From contig NZ_CP162130.1 in the NCBI RefSeq assembly GCF_040833975.1, forward strand, positions 1,376,001-1,440,000: a DNA stretch of 64,000 nt, read 5' to 3'. Of this stretch, positions 1-11,215 are shown piece after piece. The stretch is from Leptospira sp. WS92.C1 (GTDB lineage: Bacteria > Spirochaetota > Leptospiria > Leptospirales > Leptospiraceae). The translations under genes were made by a program, and so were the position numbers. Every line of letters begins with the position of its first letter. Position 1 is the stretch's first letter. The notes below the pieces were generated by a model that was not told the DNA's origin, did no database searches, and was given only the letters and a program-made list of their open reading frames with translations.

Positions 1-1
1 G

Positions 2-3000
2 ATACGGATCTACCGTGCGAATCATTCAATTGAAGAATACTTTGATATTCCCGGAAAACCGGAGGATGCATTAAAACAGATTTCAACCTCTGGCAAACTT
101 CCGTTTTCAAGTCAAAGATCGTGGTTTGTTCAATTGGACGATAAGATTTCTTTTGATTCGATTCAAAAAGGTCTGCCCGAAAAAAGATCTTTGATTTTCA
201 GACCTTCTCATTTAAAGTCTCCTCAAGAAAAGAGTTTAAGACGAATTCGTTTCGGAGCGAAAATCATGGATAGTTCGCCTAACAATGATTCGGCTCTTAA
301 GATTGTGGAAGTAAAACCGGATCAGATTCACACCAGATTGTTGGATACGGATTTGATTCTCGCTTTGTTTCCAAAGACACAAGCGAATAATTCGTTCGGG
401 GAAAGTTTTTCGAAATCGAATTTTTCCATTAAAGATTTGTTTCATACTCGAAACGAAGTTTCCACCGCGCTTTTTTATGACAATCAACCTGTAAATCTTG
501 AAATCCTTTCGGAAGTCTACGAGGTCTTGAACGCTTCGGGAATCTCCAATTTGGCAATTTGTCAAATCAAACAACCATGTTCAAACGCTCCTCCCGAAGA
601 AGTGTTGAATCGGTCTTTTCCGGGAGGTTTATTTCTCGGTTCGAGTATCCTTCGCACAAAGGAGGCAAATTCATTTACTAAAGATTCTCATCGAGTCGCG
701 AGAGATCAGGAACGAAAGGAAAACTTTAGAGAAGCATACTCTCATGCGTTTTCTTTCCGATCCGTCTCTCAGAGCACGGATCCGCTTTTTAACGGTGAAT
801 TGGAACTGTTGAGGTTGAAGTGGAAACTTTCTGCAGGCGCTTCTTTGAAGGAGATTTATGAAAACGTCTTAAACGAATCGGAAAAAAAAACCGAGAAGGA
901 TTCTGTTTTATTTTCGGCATTGCTTACTTGTTATCTGGATCAGCCTCTATCCGCTTGCGATTCGTATTCTCCCGAGGATGTAACGGATGTTTCCAAAAAA
1001 AATCTGCTTTTATCCTTACTTTCTTTAAAAAAAGGAGTTCCTGTAAATTTTTCTTTGCTCGTTGTTTCGGAAAAAACGATCACTCCTTTTTATGATCCGT
1101 ACTTATATTATAAAAACATAATGAATATTTCCAGACTTTTTTACGAGCCTGCGATAGGCGAGTCCGCCGCTAAAAACGCCTTGAGTCTTGCAAAAACCGA
1201 AGATGAAACCAAATCGGTTGAGGAAATTTTACAAAGTATTTACGCTCAAAAGTTTTTTTTACAAGGCGAAAGTTTTTCTAAAAAAGAAATTTTTAGAAAA
1301 GAGGAATTGTATCAGATTTTGTCCGGAAAGTGGCAGGAAGCCATAGGAATTCTGAAAAAAAAAGCGGCCGAAGAAGATACCGGAAAGTTTAGGGAGAGGT
1401 TATTTCAAAATTGGAAACGTGAGATTACCGGAGCTTGGTTTTCGCCTTATTCCTTATATTCGGAAGTTTATGGAAATTCTCCGAAGCTGTTTGAGTCCTT
1501 GGATCCGGAAGAAAGAAGTCTTCTTTATCATTTGATTTTGTATTCCGTTCCTTATCAAACGGATGAGGAAACGGATCGTCTCGCCGAATCTCTTGTGGAA
1601 TATGAGTGGAACATCGGAGCAAAATCCCGGGCTTTGACGATGATGATCGGGTATTCTCAAGCTTTGCTTTCCAGGGGCGAATTTGAAAAGAGCAGACATT
1701 GGCTTGAAAAAACGGATTCCAAATATAAAATCACCCCCGAATATAAATCTATATTCAAAAATAAGAATGTTCTTGCGGAGAAACTCGCTTTTTTTCAAGG
1801 AAAGAAAGTTTCGACTTTTACGGGCGGAGAATGGATTCCCCTATATGAAAAATCCACGACTTTGCCTCCCAGCGAATTTATCGGATTTTTAAACGCGACG
1901 GTCCGTTCGAAAAGGGGAAAGCCGTTTCATGCGCGGGAAAGAATCGAGCTTTTGGATTGGATCACGTTTCTGCAGAAGCTTTCTTTTAAGAAAAACAATT
2001 CCGAAGTATTTTTTGATTTGGCTCTTGCAAAAGATTTGGTTTCTTTGAGTCGTAGTCTGATACTGAACTCTAGTCCAGATTATAAAGACATTCCGGAATT
2101 TGCTCCCGTCGCCGATCGTTTAAAAGCAAAAATTCCCGCGAATCAGGAATTTCTCGCGGTCATGGATTTGGGTCTTGAATCCTTTTATATCCGTTTTGTT
2201 CAAGGAAAGTCAAAAGGGGATTTTGCGATTAAGGACAATCGAAAACTGAAGGCTTCCTTATTTCAATATTTGGAGGAAACTTCGAGAGGCGGTTACGAGG
2301 TTTTACTTCGGGAAGAGTTGGAAAAAGAATATCGAAGAAGTATCAAGTTAACAAAAAATAAGCTGACATATCTTTATTTGAGTTCATATCATTTTAGAAT
2401 TCCGATCGTCCCCAGATCCGAGGATAAATTTTATCTCGTAACCGATCCAGAATCTCTGCTTTCAAATCCAATATTTTCGACAAAGGAAGAATTCAGCCCG
2501 GATTATCGGATTCAATTTTTATCCAATTTCAAAACACAACCGAACTGGCAGAAATCTCTGAAGGATTTGGAAGTTTTTGAAGCAGGCTCCGGCAAGTCCG
2601 GTTCGGATTTGAAAAGTAATCTTTACATTCTTCAAGATCCTTTGGAGATCGTCAATCAAGTGAGTCTAACGTTAGGCGGAAAACTCGTTTCGGATTCTTT
2701 TGGAACTCCTAAAAAAGGGAATTGGATTTATACTTCTGGGTATCTCGATCCGGAGCGTTACGATATCGAAAACTATCGGGATTCTTTTTATTGGATAGGT
2801 CAACGTTTTCTCGGACCCGGGGTGATCTTTATCGGAGATCAAACGGACACCGTACATGTTGATTTTCTAAAACGATTTTCCAAACGGAGCCGTACTCGGG
2901 TGCCGCTTTATATCCGATTTCAGGAAGCGTTAGATGCGCTTCAGGAAACATATCCTTTGGATCGTGTCTGGAACGGATATCGTTTGTATACCAACAGTCT

Positions 3001-3016
3001 TATTTTAGAAGAATAG
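2..3016 (+). CDS. Large CHAT-like protein, 5' end outside the window
   Basis: The frame is open from the window edge through 1004 visible residues to the TAG at 3014, so the true start lies upstream; the TTG at 134 is not needed as a start. The C-terminal 250 residues resemble a CHAT (caspase HetF-associated with TPR) domain in layout: a hydrophobic strand followed by Ile-Pro (about residues 795-805), a strand at 880-890, and a final helix/strand pair ending near IRFQEALDALQ. The expected catalytic His-Gly and Ser-Ala-Cys motifs are not recognisable, so the domain looks degenerate. The middle is helical and Lys/Glu-rich, like worn TPR repeats. No signal peptide can be judged because the N-terminus is missing. 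A hairpin 140 bases downstream may end transcription. CHAT assignment is inference from pattern only; another helical-repeat scaffold is possible. Confidence 0.5.
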   Translation: MRIYRANHSIEEYFDIPGKPEDALKQISTSGKLPFSSQRSWFVQLDDKISFDSIQKGLPEKRSLIFRPSHLKSPQEKSLRRIRFGAKIMDSSPNNDSALKIVEVKPDQIHTRLLDTDLILALFPKTQANNSFGESFSKSNFSIKDLFHTRNEVSTALFYDNQPVNLEILSEVYEVLNASGISNLAICQIKQPCSNAPPEEVLNRSFPGGLFLGSSILRTKEANSFTKDSHRVARDQERKENFREAYSHAFSFRSVSQSTDPLFNGELELLRLKWKLSAGASLKEIYENVLNESEKKTEKDSVLFSALLTCYLDQPLSACDSYSPEDVTDVSKKNLLLSLLSLKKGVPVNFSLLVVSEKTITPFYDPYLYYKNIMNISRLFYEPAIGESAAKNALSLAKTEDETKSVEEILQSIYAQKFFLQGESFSKKEIFRKEELYQILSGKWQEAIGILKKKAAEEDTGKFRERLFQNWKREITGAWFSPYSLYSEVYGNSPKLFESLDPEERSLLYHLILYSVPYQTDEETDRLAESLVEYEWNIGAKSRALTMMIGYSQALLSRGEFEKSRHWLEKTDSKYKITPEYKSIFKNKNVLAEKLAFFQGKKVSTFTGGEWIPLYEKSTTLPPSEFIGFLNATVRSKRGKPFHARERIELLDWITFLQKLSFKKNNSEVFFDLALAKDLVSLSRSLILNSSPDYKDIPEFAPVADRLKAKIPANQEFLAVMDLGLESFYIRFVQGKSKGDFAIKDNRKLKASLFQYLEETSRGGYEVLLREELEKEYRRSIKLTKNKLTYLYLSSYHFRIPIVPRSEDKFYLVTDPESLLSNPIFSTKEEFSPDYRIQFLSNFKTQPNWQKSLKDLEVFEAGSGKSGSDLKSNLYILQDPLEIVNQVSLTLGGKLVSDSFGTPKKGNWIYTSGYLDPERYDIENYRDSFYWIGQRFLGPGVIFIGDQTDTVHVDFLKRFSKRSRTRVPLYIRFQEALDALQETYPLDRVWNGYRLYTNSLILEE

Positions 3017-3152
3017 TTCTTCGATCCGATTTGTGAGTTTACGTTGAGAAACATCAGAGAATGGTATCGAAGGAACGCAAATTACGAAATTCAATGCGTT
3101 ACTTCCCACGGATCATTCCGCTAGAGTAAATCCTTTTAACGAAAGTTGATTT

Positions 3153-3187
3153 TCCCCCTTTGCGCTGATTTTGCGCTCAAAGGGAGA
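3153..3187. terminator. Imperfect hairpin after the CHAT-like gene
   Basis: TCCCCCTTTGCGC and GCGCTCAAAGGGAGA form a stem with a small bulge and a short loop, flanked by T-rich sequence on the left and AAAAATTT on the right. It lies between convergent genes and could stop transcription from both sides. Confidence 0.5.
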
Positions 3188-3254
3188 AAAATTTAAAATT
3201 TATTTTAACTTTTTTACAAAGCGATTGATTTTGTCGTGATATTTTTTATCGGGG

Positions 3255-3267
3255 GACTTCAAGTCCG
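3255..3267 (+). repeat. Dispersed motif GACTTCAAGTCCG, copy 1
   Basis: A 13-base partly palindromic motif in intergenic DNA. Near-identical copies occur at 15563-15575, 50654-50665 and 54285-54297, all outside intact genes. Confidence 0.55.
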
Positions 3268-3297
3268 CCCAAAATCTAAAATCAGAGACGGATTTTT

Positions 3298-4473
3298 CTA
3301 TTGAAGTAATTTCTTTCGTTCTTCATTGGAAAGAGAGACTAACGTTCTCATCTTTTTATGAAACGCAGAAAAATCGCGTCCCGTTGTTTCGAATTGTTTT
3401 CGAAAGTAATCGCTTCCGGAATTATATCTGAGATAACCGACAAAGTCCTCGTTGTTCCACTCTTTTTTAGAAAGTTTTTCCAAAGAGATCAGTTTGAAAT
3501 CGTCTTTTTGAGCCAAAAGCGAATTTTTGAATTCGGAGAGAATTTCGTTTTTCCTTTTGAGTTTCTCGGTTTCGTTTGTTTCGGAGGTATATAGTTTTTG
3601 AAGTCGATTGGCTGTGTTTACCAGAATGAGTTTTAGTCTTTTGGATTCTTCCTTTCTTTGTAAAATTTCCTTTTTTTTCGGACTTTCTTTTCCTTCTAGA
3701 GATTCGAGATAACGAAAGGCTCCTTCCTCTTCGACAAAGTTCGCATAACTCTCGTTAAATACCGAATCTCCCGGAAAGTATACGGTTGCGTGTGCCATCT
3801 CATGAAAGACGAGTGACGCAATCTCGTGCGAATCCGATTTTAATTGAGACGAAAGAATCGGATCTTCAAACCAACCTAACGTGGAATATCCTGCTGTGAT
3901 TCGGATTCGGGTATCCAAACCCTTATCTTTTAGTCGTTGTTCCTCTTCCTTTGCCTTTTCCAAACTGAAATATCCTTTATAAGGAACTGTTCCTGCGATC
4001 GGAAACCACCAAGTATAGGATTCTAATTTGAGCGGGTAACAGGCAGCAACGTGCCATCCTAATTCTTCCCTATCCAATTGAACAAAAGACCGAAAACCTG
4101 CGGCGGGATCCAGTGCCAGTTCTTGAATTCCATATTTTCGAAACGATTCCACTTTCTGCAGTTTGATTTTTAATTCTTCTTTTGTATTTGGATCGTTGAG
4201 GATTTCCACGATCGGTTTTCGTTTGAGAAGAATGTCGAGTTGTCCGCTTCCCAAATGCCAGAGATAGCCAATGCAGTTTTGAAACGTGAAACAGAAAAAT
4301 GCGAGGACGAAGATTCTTATCCAATGACCGGCGGTTTTCGATTTACAGATACCGGTGGAAAGAGGAGGATAGAATTTAGGTTCTACTATGGAGTTTTTAA
4401 GATCACTTCCGAAGATTGTCGTTTTGAACGGGATTCTTTTTGCGGCTCTCATTTTGATTCTGATTTTTCCCAA
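3298..4473 (-). CDS. Putative zinc aminopeptidase (PF10023-like)
   Basis: This exported metallopeptidase-like protein carries HEMAH (HExxH) with a downstream Glu in NESYANFVEEEG, the usual layout of a gluzincin-type zinc site. The sequences around WHLGSGQ near the mature N-terminus and YSTLGWFEDPI before the zinc motif are what I associate with the PF10023 'putative aminopeptidase' family. A hydrophobic segment ending FTFQNC looks like a spirochaetal lipoprotein signal, which would place the enzyme in the cell envelope. The only ATG starts (4473 or 4452) leave an unusually long N-terminal tail and overlap the divergent htrA-like gene by 65-86 bases; a rare start codon nearer the signal segment is an alternative. 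Substrate unknown. Confidence 0.75.
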   Translation of the reverse strand: MGKIRIKMRAAKRIPFKTTIFGSDLKNSIVEPKFYPPLSTGICKSKTAGHWIRIFVLAFFCFTFQNCIGYLWHLGSGQLDILLKRKPIVEILNDPNTKEELKIKLQKVESFRKYGIQELALDPAAGFRSFVQLDREELGWHVAACYPLKLESYTWWFPIAGTVPYKGYFSLEKAKEEEQRLKDKGLDTRIRITAGYSTLGWFEDPILSSQLKSDSHEIASLVFHEMAHATVYFPGDSVFNESYANFVEEEGAFRYLESLEGKESPKKKEILQRKEESKRLKLILVNTANRLQKLYTSETNETEKLKRKNEILSEFKNSLLAQKDDFKLISLEKLSKKEWNNEDFVGYLRYNSGSDYFRKQFETTGRDFSAFHKKMRTLVSLSNEERKKLLQ

Positions 4474-5494
4474 GGATTGCGGTTTGTCTTCTCTTTTCTC
4501 CGGTAAGAGACCGATTTCCCCCGGAGAACAAAAGTCTGCGATTGAAATTCAACATTCGTTTCGAAACGTCTATCGTCTTGTCAAAGATTCGGTGGTTTCG
4601 ATCCGAGTCAAAAAAAGCGAATCGATTTCCAATCCTTATCATTATTTCGATTTTAGAAACGAAAGACTTTCCGCTTTTGGAAGCGGTTTTTTTGTCCACG
4701 ATAAGGGTTATATCGTAACCAATTATCACGTAATCGAAGGGGCGGAGAGTATCGAAGTGATCACTTCAAATGGAGGGGTTCATTCCGCAAAGTATATCGG
4801 AAGTCATGAAAGAGCGGACATCGCGCTTTTAAAAATCAGAGAAGGTTCTGGGTTAAAGCCGATCGTATTTGGAGATTCGAATCAGATCGAAGTCGGAGAC
4901 TGGGCGATCGCGATTGGTTCTCCTTTCGGTTTGGAACGATCTTTTAGCGTTGGGGTGGTTTCCGCAAAATACAGAGAGGACTTGGACGAGACAGGTCAGG
5001 CTCATATCCAAACGGACAGTATGATCAACCCCGGAAGCAGCGGCGGTCCTCTTTTGAATATCTACGGAGAAGTGATCGGAATCAATCGTTTGATTCGAAG
5101 CGAGACCGGGAGAAATTCGGGAATCGGTTTTGCGATTCCAAGCAATTATTCTTTGAAGATCATCCGGATGATCGAAAACAATCAAGGAAGACATATTCGC
5201 CCCGCAATCTTGGGTGTGATGGCGACCGTGCCTCTCCCGGATCATCGTATCGCTTTGGGAATCCCGGATCCTTGGACCGGAGTTTTGGTATACGATCTGG
5301 ATCCTCAGTCTTCCGCAGAAGTGGGCGGTATCAAACGATACGATTTTATTCTGGAGGCGAATGGAACTCCTATTAAAAATATTAATGATCTGCGTGAACA
5401 GGTTGGAATAGTGGGACTTGGGGGCAAGATCAAGCTCCGTATCTACCGTGAGAAAACGATGATAGAACTTTCGGTAAAATTGATTCAGAAATAA
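4388..5494 (+). CDS. DegS/HtrA-like serine protease with one PDZ domain
   Basis: Membrane-anchored S1C protease of the periplasm, a family that degrades or senses misfolded envelope proteins. Residues 8-28 form a single hydrophobic anchor. The trypsin-like domain shows the full triad: His114 in NYHVI, Asp144 in ADIALLKI and Ser218 in GSSGGPLL, with GSPFGL and GFAIP segments typical of HtrA. A single C-terminal PDZ domain spans about residues 270-365. One anchor and one PDZ domain fit DegS or the HhoB type better than DegP. The start at 4388 gives the anchor directly and overlaps the divergent metallopeptidase gene. No RseA-like partner is adjacent. Function in sigma-factor signalling is possible but unproven. 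Confidence 0.9.
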   Translation: MEFLRSLPKIVVLNGILFAALILILIFPKDCGLSSLFSGKRPISPGEQKSAIEIQHSFRNVYRLVKDSVVSIRVKKSESISNPYHYFDFRNERLSAFGSGFFVHDKGYIVTNYHVIEGAESIEVITSNGGVHSAKYIGSHERADIALLKIREGSGLKPIVFGDSNQIEVGDWAIAIGSPFGLERSFSVGVVSAKYREDLDETGQAHIQTDSMINPGSSGGPLLNIYGEVIGINRLIRSETGRNSGIGFAIPSNYSLKIIRMIENNQGRHIRPAILGVMATVPLPDHRIALGIPDPWTGVLVYDLDPQSSAEVGGIKRYDFILEANGTPIKNINDLREQVGIVGLGGKIKLRIYREKTMIELSVKLIQK

Positions 5495-5530
5495 TTATTA
5501 TAAAAATAACGTTAGAGGAAACTGGACGGG

Positions 5531-6835
<1,305 letters not shown>

Positions 6836-6868
6836 AATCGATTTCGAAAATAGAATGGGGTTTCCAAT

Positions 6869-7645
6869 TTGAAAAGGCCGCTCAAGATCGGACTGATGGA
6901 TTCCGGAATAGGCGGCTTGTCCGTGCTCAAGGAAATTTTAAAATACAACGTCGACCTCGAGATCGTATATTACGGAGATCTAAAGAACAGTCCGTATGGA
7001 GAAAAACCGGCTTCCACCGTTTTAGAGCTGACTCGAAATGTTTGTCATTTTTTGCTCAAGGAGGGAGTCGAAGCCATTCTGCTCGCGTGCAATACGGCAA
7101 CTTCCGCGGCTGCGGAAACCCTTAGAAAAGAATTTGAAATTCCTATTTTTGGAATGGAGCCCGCGATCAAACCTGCGATTTTACAGAATGTAGGCAAAAA
7201 GATAGCCCTGCTCGCGACACCCGTAACTCAGAAAGAAGAAAAACTGCAAAGACTCAAAAAAGAACTGAACGCGGAAGAATCGATTCTTGGTGTTTCCTGT
7301 CCCGGTCTTGCGGCGCTTGTTGATGAAGGAAATTTTGAAGCCGCTGAAAGATATCTGCTTCCGATTCTAAAAGATCTAAAGGATCAAAATGTGGAGAATG
7401 TCGTACTCGGATGCACGCATTATGTTTTCTTAAAGCCTATCATTCTAAAAAATTATCCGAATGCGATTTTGTATGACGGAAATTTAGGAACAGTAAAACA
7501 TCTTTTGAATTCTCTCGGATTAAAAACTCTATCCGCCGATCAGACTGTTTCGCGCAAATCCGTTTATAGGCTGATTTTGAATACAAACAACAACTCTCAA
7601 TATGATCTTGCGGAACAGCTTTTGCGTTTAGAGAGCAAGATTTAG
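6869..7645 (+). CDS. murI: Glutamate racemase
   Basis: Converts L-glutamate to D-glutamate for peptidoglycan synthesis in the cytoplasm. The cofactor-independent racemase pair is visible: Cys74 in ACNTATSAA and Cys182 in GCTHYVFL. The N-terminus IGLMDSGIGGLSVL and YYGDLKNSPYG are the standard MurI substrate-binding stretches. Length (258) is normal. Translation begins with TTG at 6869, immediately followed by KRPLKIG; no in-frame ATG would keep the first beta-strand. It follows the aminotransferase closely on the same strand. Confidence 0.95.
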   Translation: MKRPLKIGLMDSGIGGLSVLKEILKYNVDLEIVYYGDLKNSPYGEKPASTVLELTRNVCHFLLKEGVEAILLACNTATSAAAETLRKEFEIPIFGMEPAIKPAILQNVGKKIALLATPVTQKEEKLQRLKKELNAEESILGVSCPGLAALVDEGNFEAAERYLLPILKDLKDQNVENVVLGCTHYVFLKPIILKNYPNAILYDGNLGTVKHLLNSLGLKTLSADQTVSRKSVYRLILNTNNNSQYDLAEQLLRLESKI

Positions 7646-7836
7646 AATGTCCGGGGCCGATCCTTGCCCGAGTTTTCCGGAAGAATTCCTTCCGAGAGAC
7701 AAAAACCGAAAAAATATTTTTCCTGATTTTTATGAGCCCTTTTTTTGGAAATAAATTTCCAGATTCTATTTTAAATTTTTTTGAAATAAATTTCTAATAT
7801 TCGATTAAAAAATCCATCTGTTTTTTCGATATAGAG

Positions 7837-7842
7837 TATAAT
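7837..7842 (+). promoter_or_regulatory. -10 promoter element TATAAT
   Basis: A perfect TATAAT lies 38 bases before the FecR-domain gene start; the -35 region 16-18 bases upstream is poor (CATCTG/ATCTGT). The stretch 7646-7836 is AT-rich and holds no gene I can support. Confidence 0.45.
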
Positions 7843-7880
7843 ACAAAAGTTCCTCTGTAGAGAATTTTATCGGAGTGTTT

Positions 7881-8542
<662 letters not shown>

Positions 8543-8597
8543 GTGTGCAGGGATTTTATCTTTCTCAAGCTATTCTAAAAAGAATCGGGATCTGGAA

Positions 8598-9632
8598 ATG
8601 GAAGAAAAGATTACATACAAAAGTGCCGGAGTGGATACGGAAAAAGGAAGAGAGTTTGTTCAAAAGATCAAACGAAACGTCGAATCCACTCACGGACCGA
8701 GAGTGCTCGGAGGACTCGGAGGTTTTGCGGGCGCTTACGATATCAGCTTTCTCAAAAAATACAACCAACCAGTTCTTTTATCCGGCACCGATGGCGTCGG
8801 AACCAAAATTGAAATCGCAAGATTGCTGAACACATTCGATACAGTAGGGATCGATCTTGTAGCGATGTGTGTGAATGATATCCTCGTCTGCGGCGGAGAG
8901 CCATTATTCTTCTTGGACTATATCGCGTGTGGAAAATTAGATCCGGAAAAAATGGATCAGATCGTTTCGGGAATCGTCCAAGGATGCAAGTTGTCTAACG
9001 CGTCTCTTCTTGGAGGAGAAACCGCGGAACATCCGGGTATCATGAAACCGGATGAGTTTGATCTCGCAGGCTTTGTTGTGGGCGCCGTTGAAAAGGATCT
9101 GATGATCGACGGCTCTACGATTCAACCAGGAGATCAAATTTTAGGATTGGAATCCAGCGGTCCTCATAGCAACGGTTTTTCTCTGATCCGCAAATTGCTC
9201 TTGAAAGAAGGAAAGTATCTTCCTTCCGAACCTCAAAAGATAAGTTTTTTAAAAGACTATGCTTTGAAACCGACTCGGATCTATGTGCAGAGTATATTAA
9301 AACTTTTGCAAAAAGTTCCGGTAAAGGGAATGGTTCATATCACAGGAGGAGGATATCAGGAAAATGTTCCGAGAGTTCTTCCTCAAGGTGCAAGCGCCCG
9401 TTTTTATAAGGATAAAATTCCGTCGGGGTACTTTTTTGAAAAAATTAAAAAAGACCACAACCTAGACGAACTCGAACTTTTTGCCACGTTTAATATGGGA
9501 ATCGGCTATATGATCGTAGTTTCCAGCGAAAATATGGATCTCACAAAAGAATTTTTAGAATCAACCGGCGAATCCGTCCACTGGATCGGCGAAATTGTTT
9601 CCGGTAATAAAGACGAAGTCAGCTTCGTCTAA
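8598..9632 (+). CDS. purM: Phosphoribosylformylglycinamidine cyclo-ligase
   Basis: AIR synthetase, the fifth step of purine synthesis: closes the imidazole ring of FGAM using ATP. The open frame begins at 8508, but the ATG at 8598 (MEEKITYKSAGVD) gives the normal PurM N-terminus and 344-residue length, and the bases before it are the preceding terminator. Conserved segments are YKSAGVD, SGTDGVGTK (ATP/Mg loop), GIDLVAMCVNDI, GGETAEHPG and HITGGGYQENVPR. The ClC channel gene starts ten bases after the stop. Confidence 0.95.
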   Translation: MEEKITYKSAGVDTEKGREFVQKIKRNVESTHGPRVLGGLGGFAGAYDISFLKKYNQPVLLSGTDGVGTKIEIARLLNTFDTVGIDLVAMCVNDILVCGGEPLFFLDYIACGKLDPEKMDQIVSGIVQGCKLSNASLLGGETAEHPGIMKPDEFDLAGFVVGAVEKDLMIDGSTIQPGDQILGLESSGPHSNGFSLIRKLLLKEGKYLPSEPQKISFLKDYALKPTRIYVQSILKLLQKVPVKGMVHITGGGYQENVPRVLPQGASARFYKDKIPSGYFFEKIKKDHNLDELELFATFNMGIGYMIVVSSENMDLTKEFLESTGESVHWIGEIVSGNKDEVSFV

Positions 9633-9642
9633 CAACACCTCT

Positions 9643-10917
9643 ATGATCGATCTTGCCAGTTTACTTCGATCTCCACTTTGGGTTCTTTCTAAAAAGAATC
9701 CGTTTATGCTTTCCAGGCTTACTTTTTTTTACGTAGTTCTTGGGATCGTCGGAGGACTTTTTTCTGCGGCGTTTTGGATGTTTCTGGAATATTTGATTCA
9801 CTTTGCTTCCGTCGTTTCGGGAATTTACACGATTCCTTTTATGACGGTTTCCGGATTATTTGTCGGAATCGTAATTCATTTTTTGGGGGAACCTGGAGAA
9901 ATTTCATTAGTAATTGATAATATACGGTTTCGAGGAGGAAAACTCGACGCAGGGCAGAATCCTTCTATGACCCTTTCTTCGCTTTTGAGTATTTCCGCGG
10001 GAGGAAGTGCCGGTCCGGAAGCCCCTCTCGTTCAGATCACGGGTTCTTTTGGGAACTGGTTTGCAGAAAAACTCGGTTTAACCGGAGAGGAATATCGTTC
10101 GATGACCATTGCCGGGATGGCTGCGGGTTTTACCTCTTTATTCGGTTCGCCTTTGGGAGGCGCGTTATTCGCTCTTGAGATTCTCCAGCACAGACACGTT
10201 GTAGAATACTATAAGGCCTTGTTGCCCGCATTTTTATCCAGTACTTCCGCTTTTTTTGTGTTTCTTTGGATGACCCACGTCGGATTACAACCGACCTGGC
10301 AATTCCCACAGTATGTTCCCGGAGATATTCAAGATTTCTTATATTCTATTTTGCTCGGGGCTTTAGGCGCCGGATTGGGATGGGTTTTTCATGGATTGTT
10401 TCTCGCCAATCGCTGGGTCTATTCTAAGATTCCCGGACCGATCTTTTGGAAAACGACGATCGGGGGACTTGTGCTGGGGGTGATCGCTTGGCAGATTCCT
10501 TTGACTCGGTTTTTCGGACACGATCAACTCAATCAAATCGTGGAGGGAAGATTTACTTTGATTTTTCTGGCGGCATTGATTTTTTGGAAGACGTTTGCGA
10601 TTGCAACAACGGTAAGCAGCGGTTGGAGAGGAGGGGTGATCATTCCACTTTTTTTTCTAGGTGCGTGCGCGGGCAAATTGTTATCTGGATTTTTACCTTC
10701 CGAAAACGAATCCTTTTTGATGATCTGTCTGATGGCCGCGGTGAATTCTTCCGTTACCAAAACACCGATTTCCACTACCATTTTATTGTCCGAGTTGACC
10801 GGTTTGTATAGTTTTACACCCGTTTTGATCGCGAGTTTGAGCGGTTACTTTTTATCTCCTAAAGAGCCTTTTATTTCAACCCAGGGAAAGGAACTTTCAA
10901 GTCACCGTATCAAGTAA
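9643..10917 (+). CDS. ClC-type chloride channel or Cl-/H+ exchanger
   Basis: A 424-residue integral membrane protein with about ten hydrophobic segments. Selectivity-filter motifs of the ClC family are visible: SAGGSAGPEAPLVQ (the GxxGPEGP-type helix end), FGSPLGGALFALE, and SSGWRGGVIIPLFFLGACAG (the GxFxP-type motif, here GVIIP). The start at ATG 9643 fits the ClC N-terminal cytoplasmic helix; an earlier in-frame ATG lies inside purM and is unlikely. No C-terminal CBS domains are present. The equivalent of the exchanger's external gating glutamate appears to be Glu in AGPEAP. Physiological role unknown; acid resistance is typical of the family. Confidence 0.9.
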   Translation: MIDLASLLRSPLWVLSKKNPFMLSRLTFFYVVLGIVGGLFSAAFWMFLEYLIHFASVVSGIYTIPFMTVSGLFVGIVIHFLGEPGEISLVIDNIRFRGGKLDAGQNPSMTLSSLLSISAGGSAGPEAPLVQITGSFGNWFAEKLGLTGEEYRSMTIAGMAAGFTSLFGSPLGGALFALEILQHRHVVEYYKALLPAFLSSTSAFFVFLWMTHVGLQPTWQFPQYVPGDIQDFLYSILLGALGAGLGWVFHGLFLANRWVYSKIPGPIFWKTTIGGLVLGVIAWQIPLTRFFGHDQLNQIVEGRFTLIFLAALIFWKTFAIATTVSSGWRGGVIIPLFFLGACAGKLLSGFLPSENESFLMICLMAAVNSSVTKTPISTTILLSELTGLYSFTPVLIASLSGYFLSPKEPFISTQGKELSSHRIK

Positions 10918-11215
10918 ATTTATGCGCTCACTTCCATAGATTGTTTTACACAGAAAAGATTAAAGTTTGAATTACACGCATGCCTGTTGATCGCAAAAAT
11001 ACTCTATAGGATCATCACATCTGCGGTCGTTTTTTTGTTCTCACCTATCCGACATCATGGCAGTCAGTATCTGTCGAAGTCCATTTTAACTGTCTCTGCC
11101 TTTTTCTCACCGAGGAGTCGCGGTTCCATTGGCGAGACCGCTTTGTCCGGATCAGAAATAAACTTTAGTTCCTCCCTTGACAGTCTTGGCTTGAGTTCCG
11201 ACATTGGAACCATCC

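Noticed and set aside
7678..7694. CGGAAG/CTTCCG hairpin after murI
   Set aside because: Only six pairs and no T-run on either side; not enough for a terminator call.
11176..11204. TTGACA-like promoter before mutL
   Set aside because: The -10 partner (GACATT) is poor and the distance to the start codon is too short.
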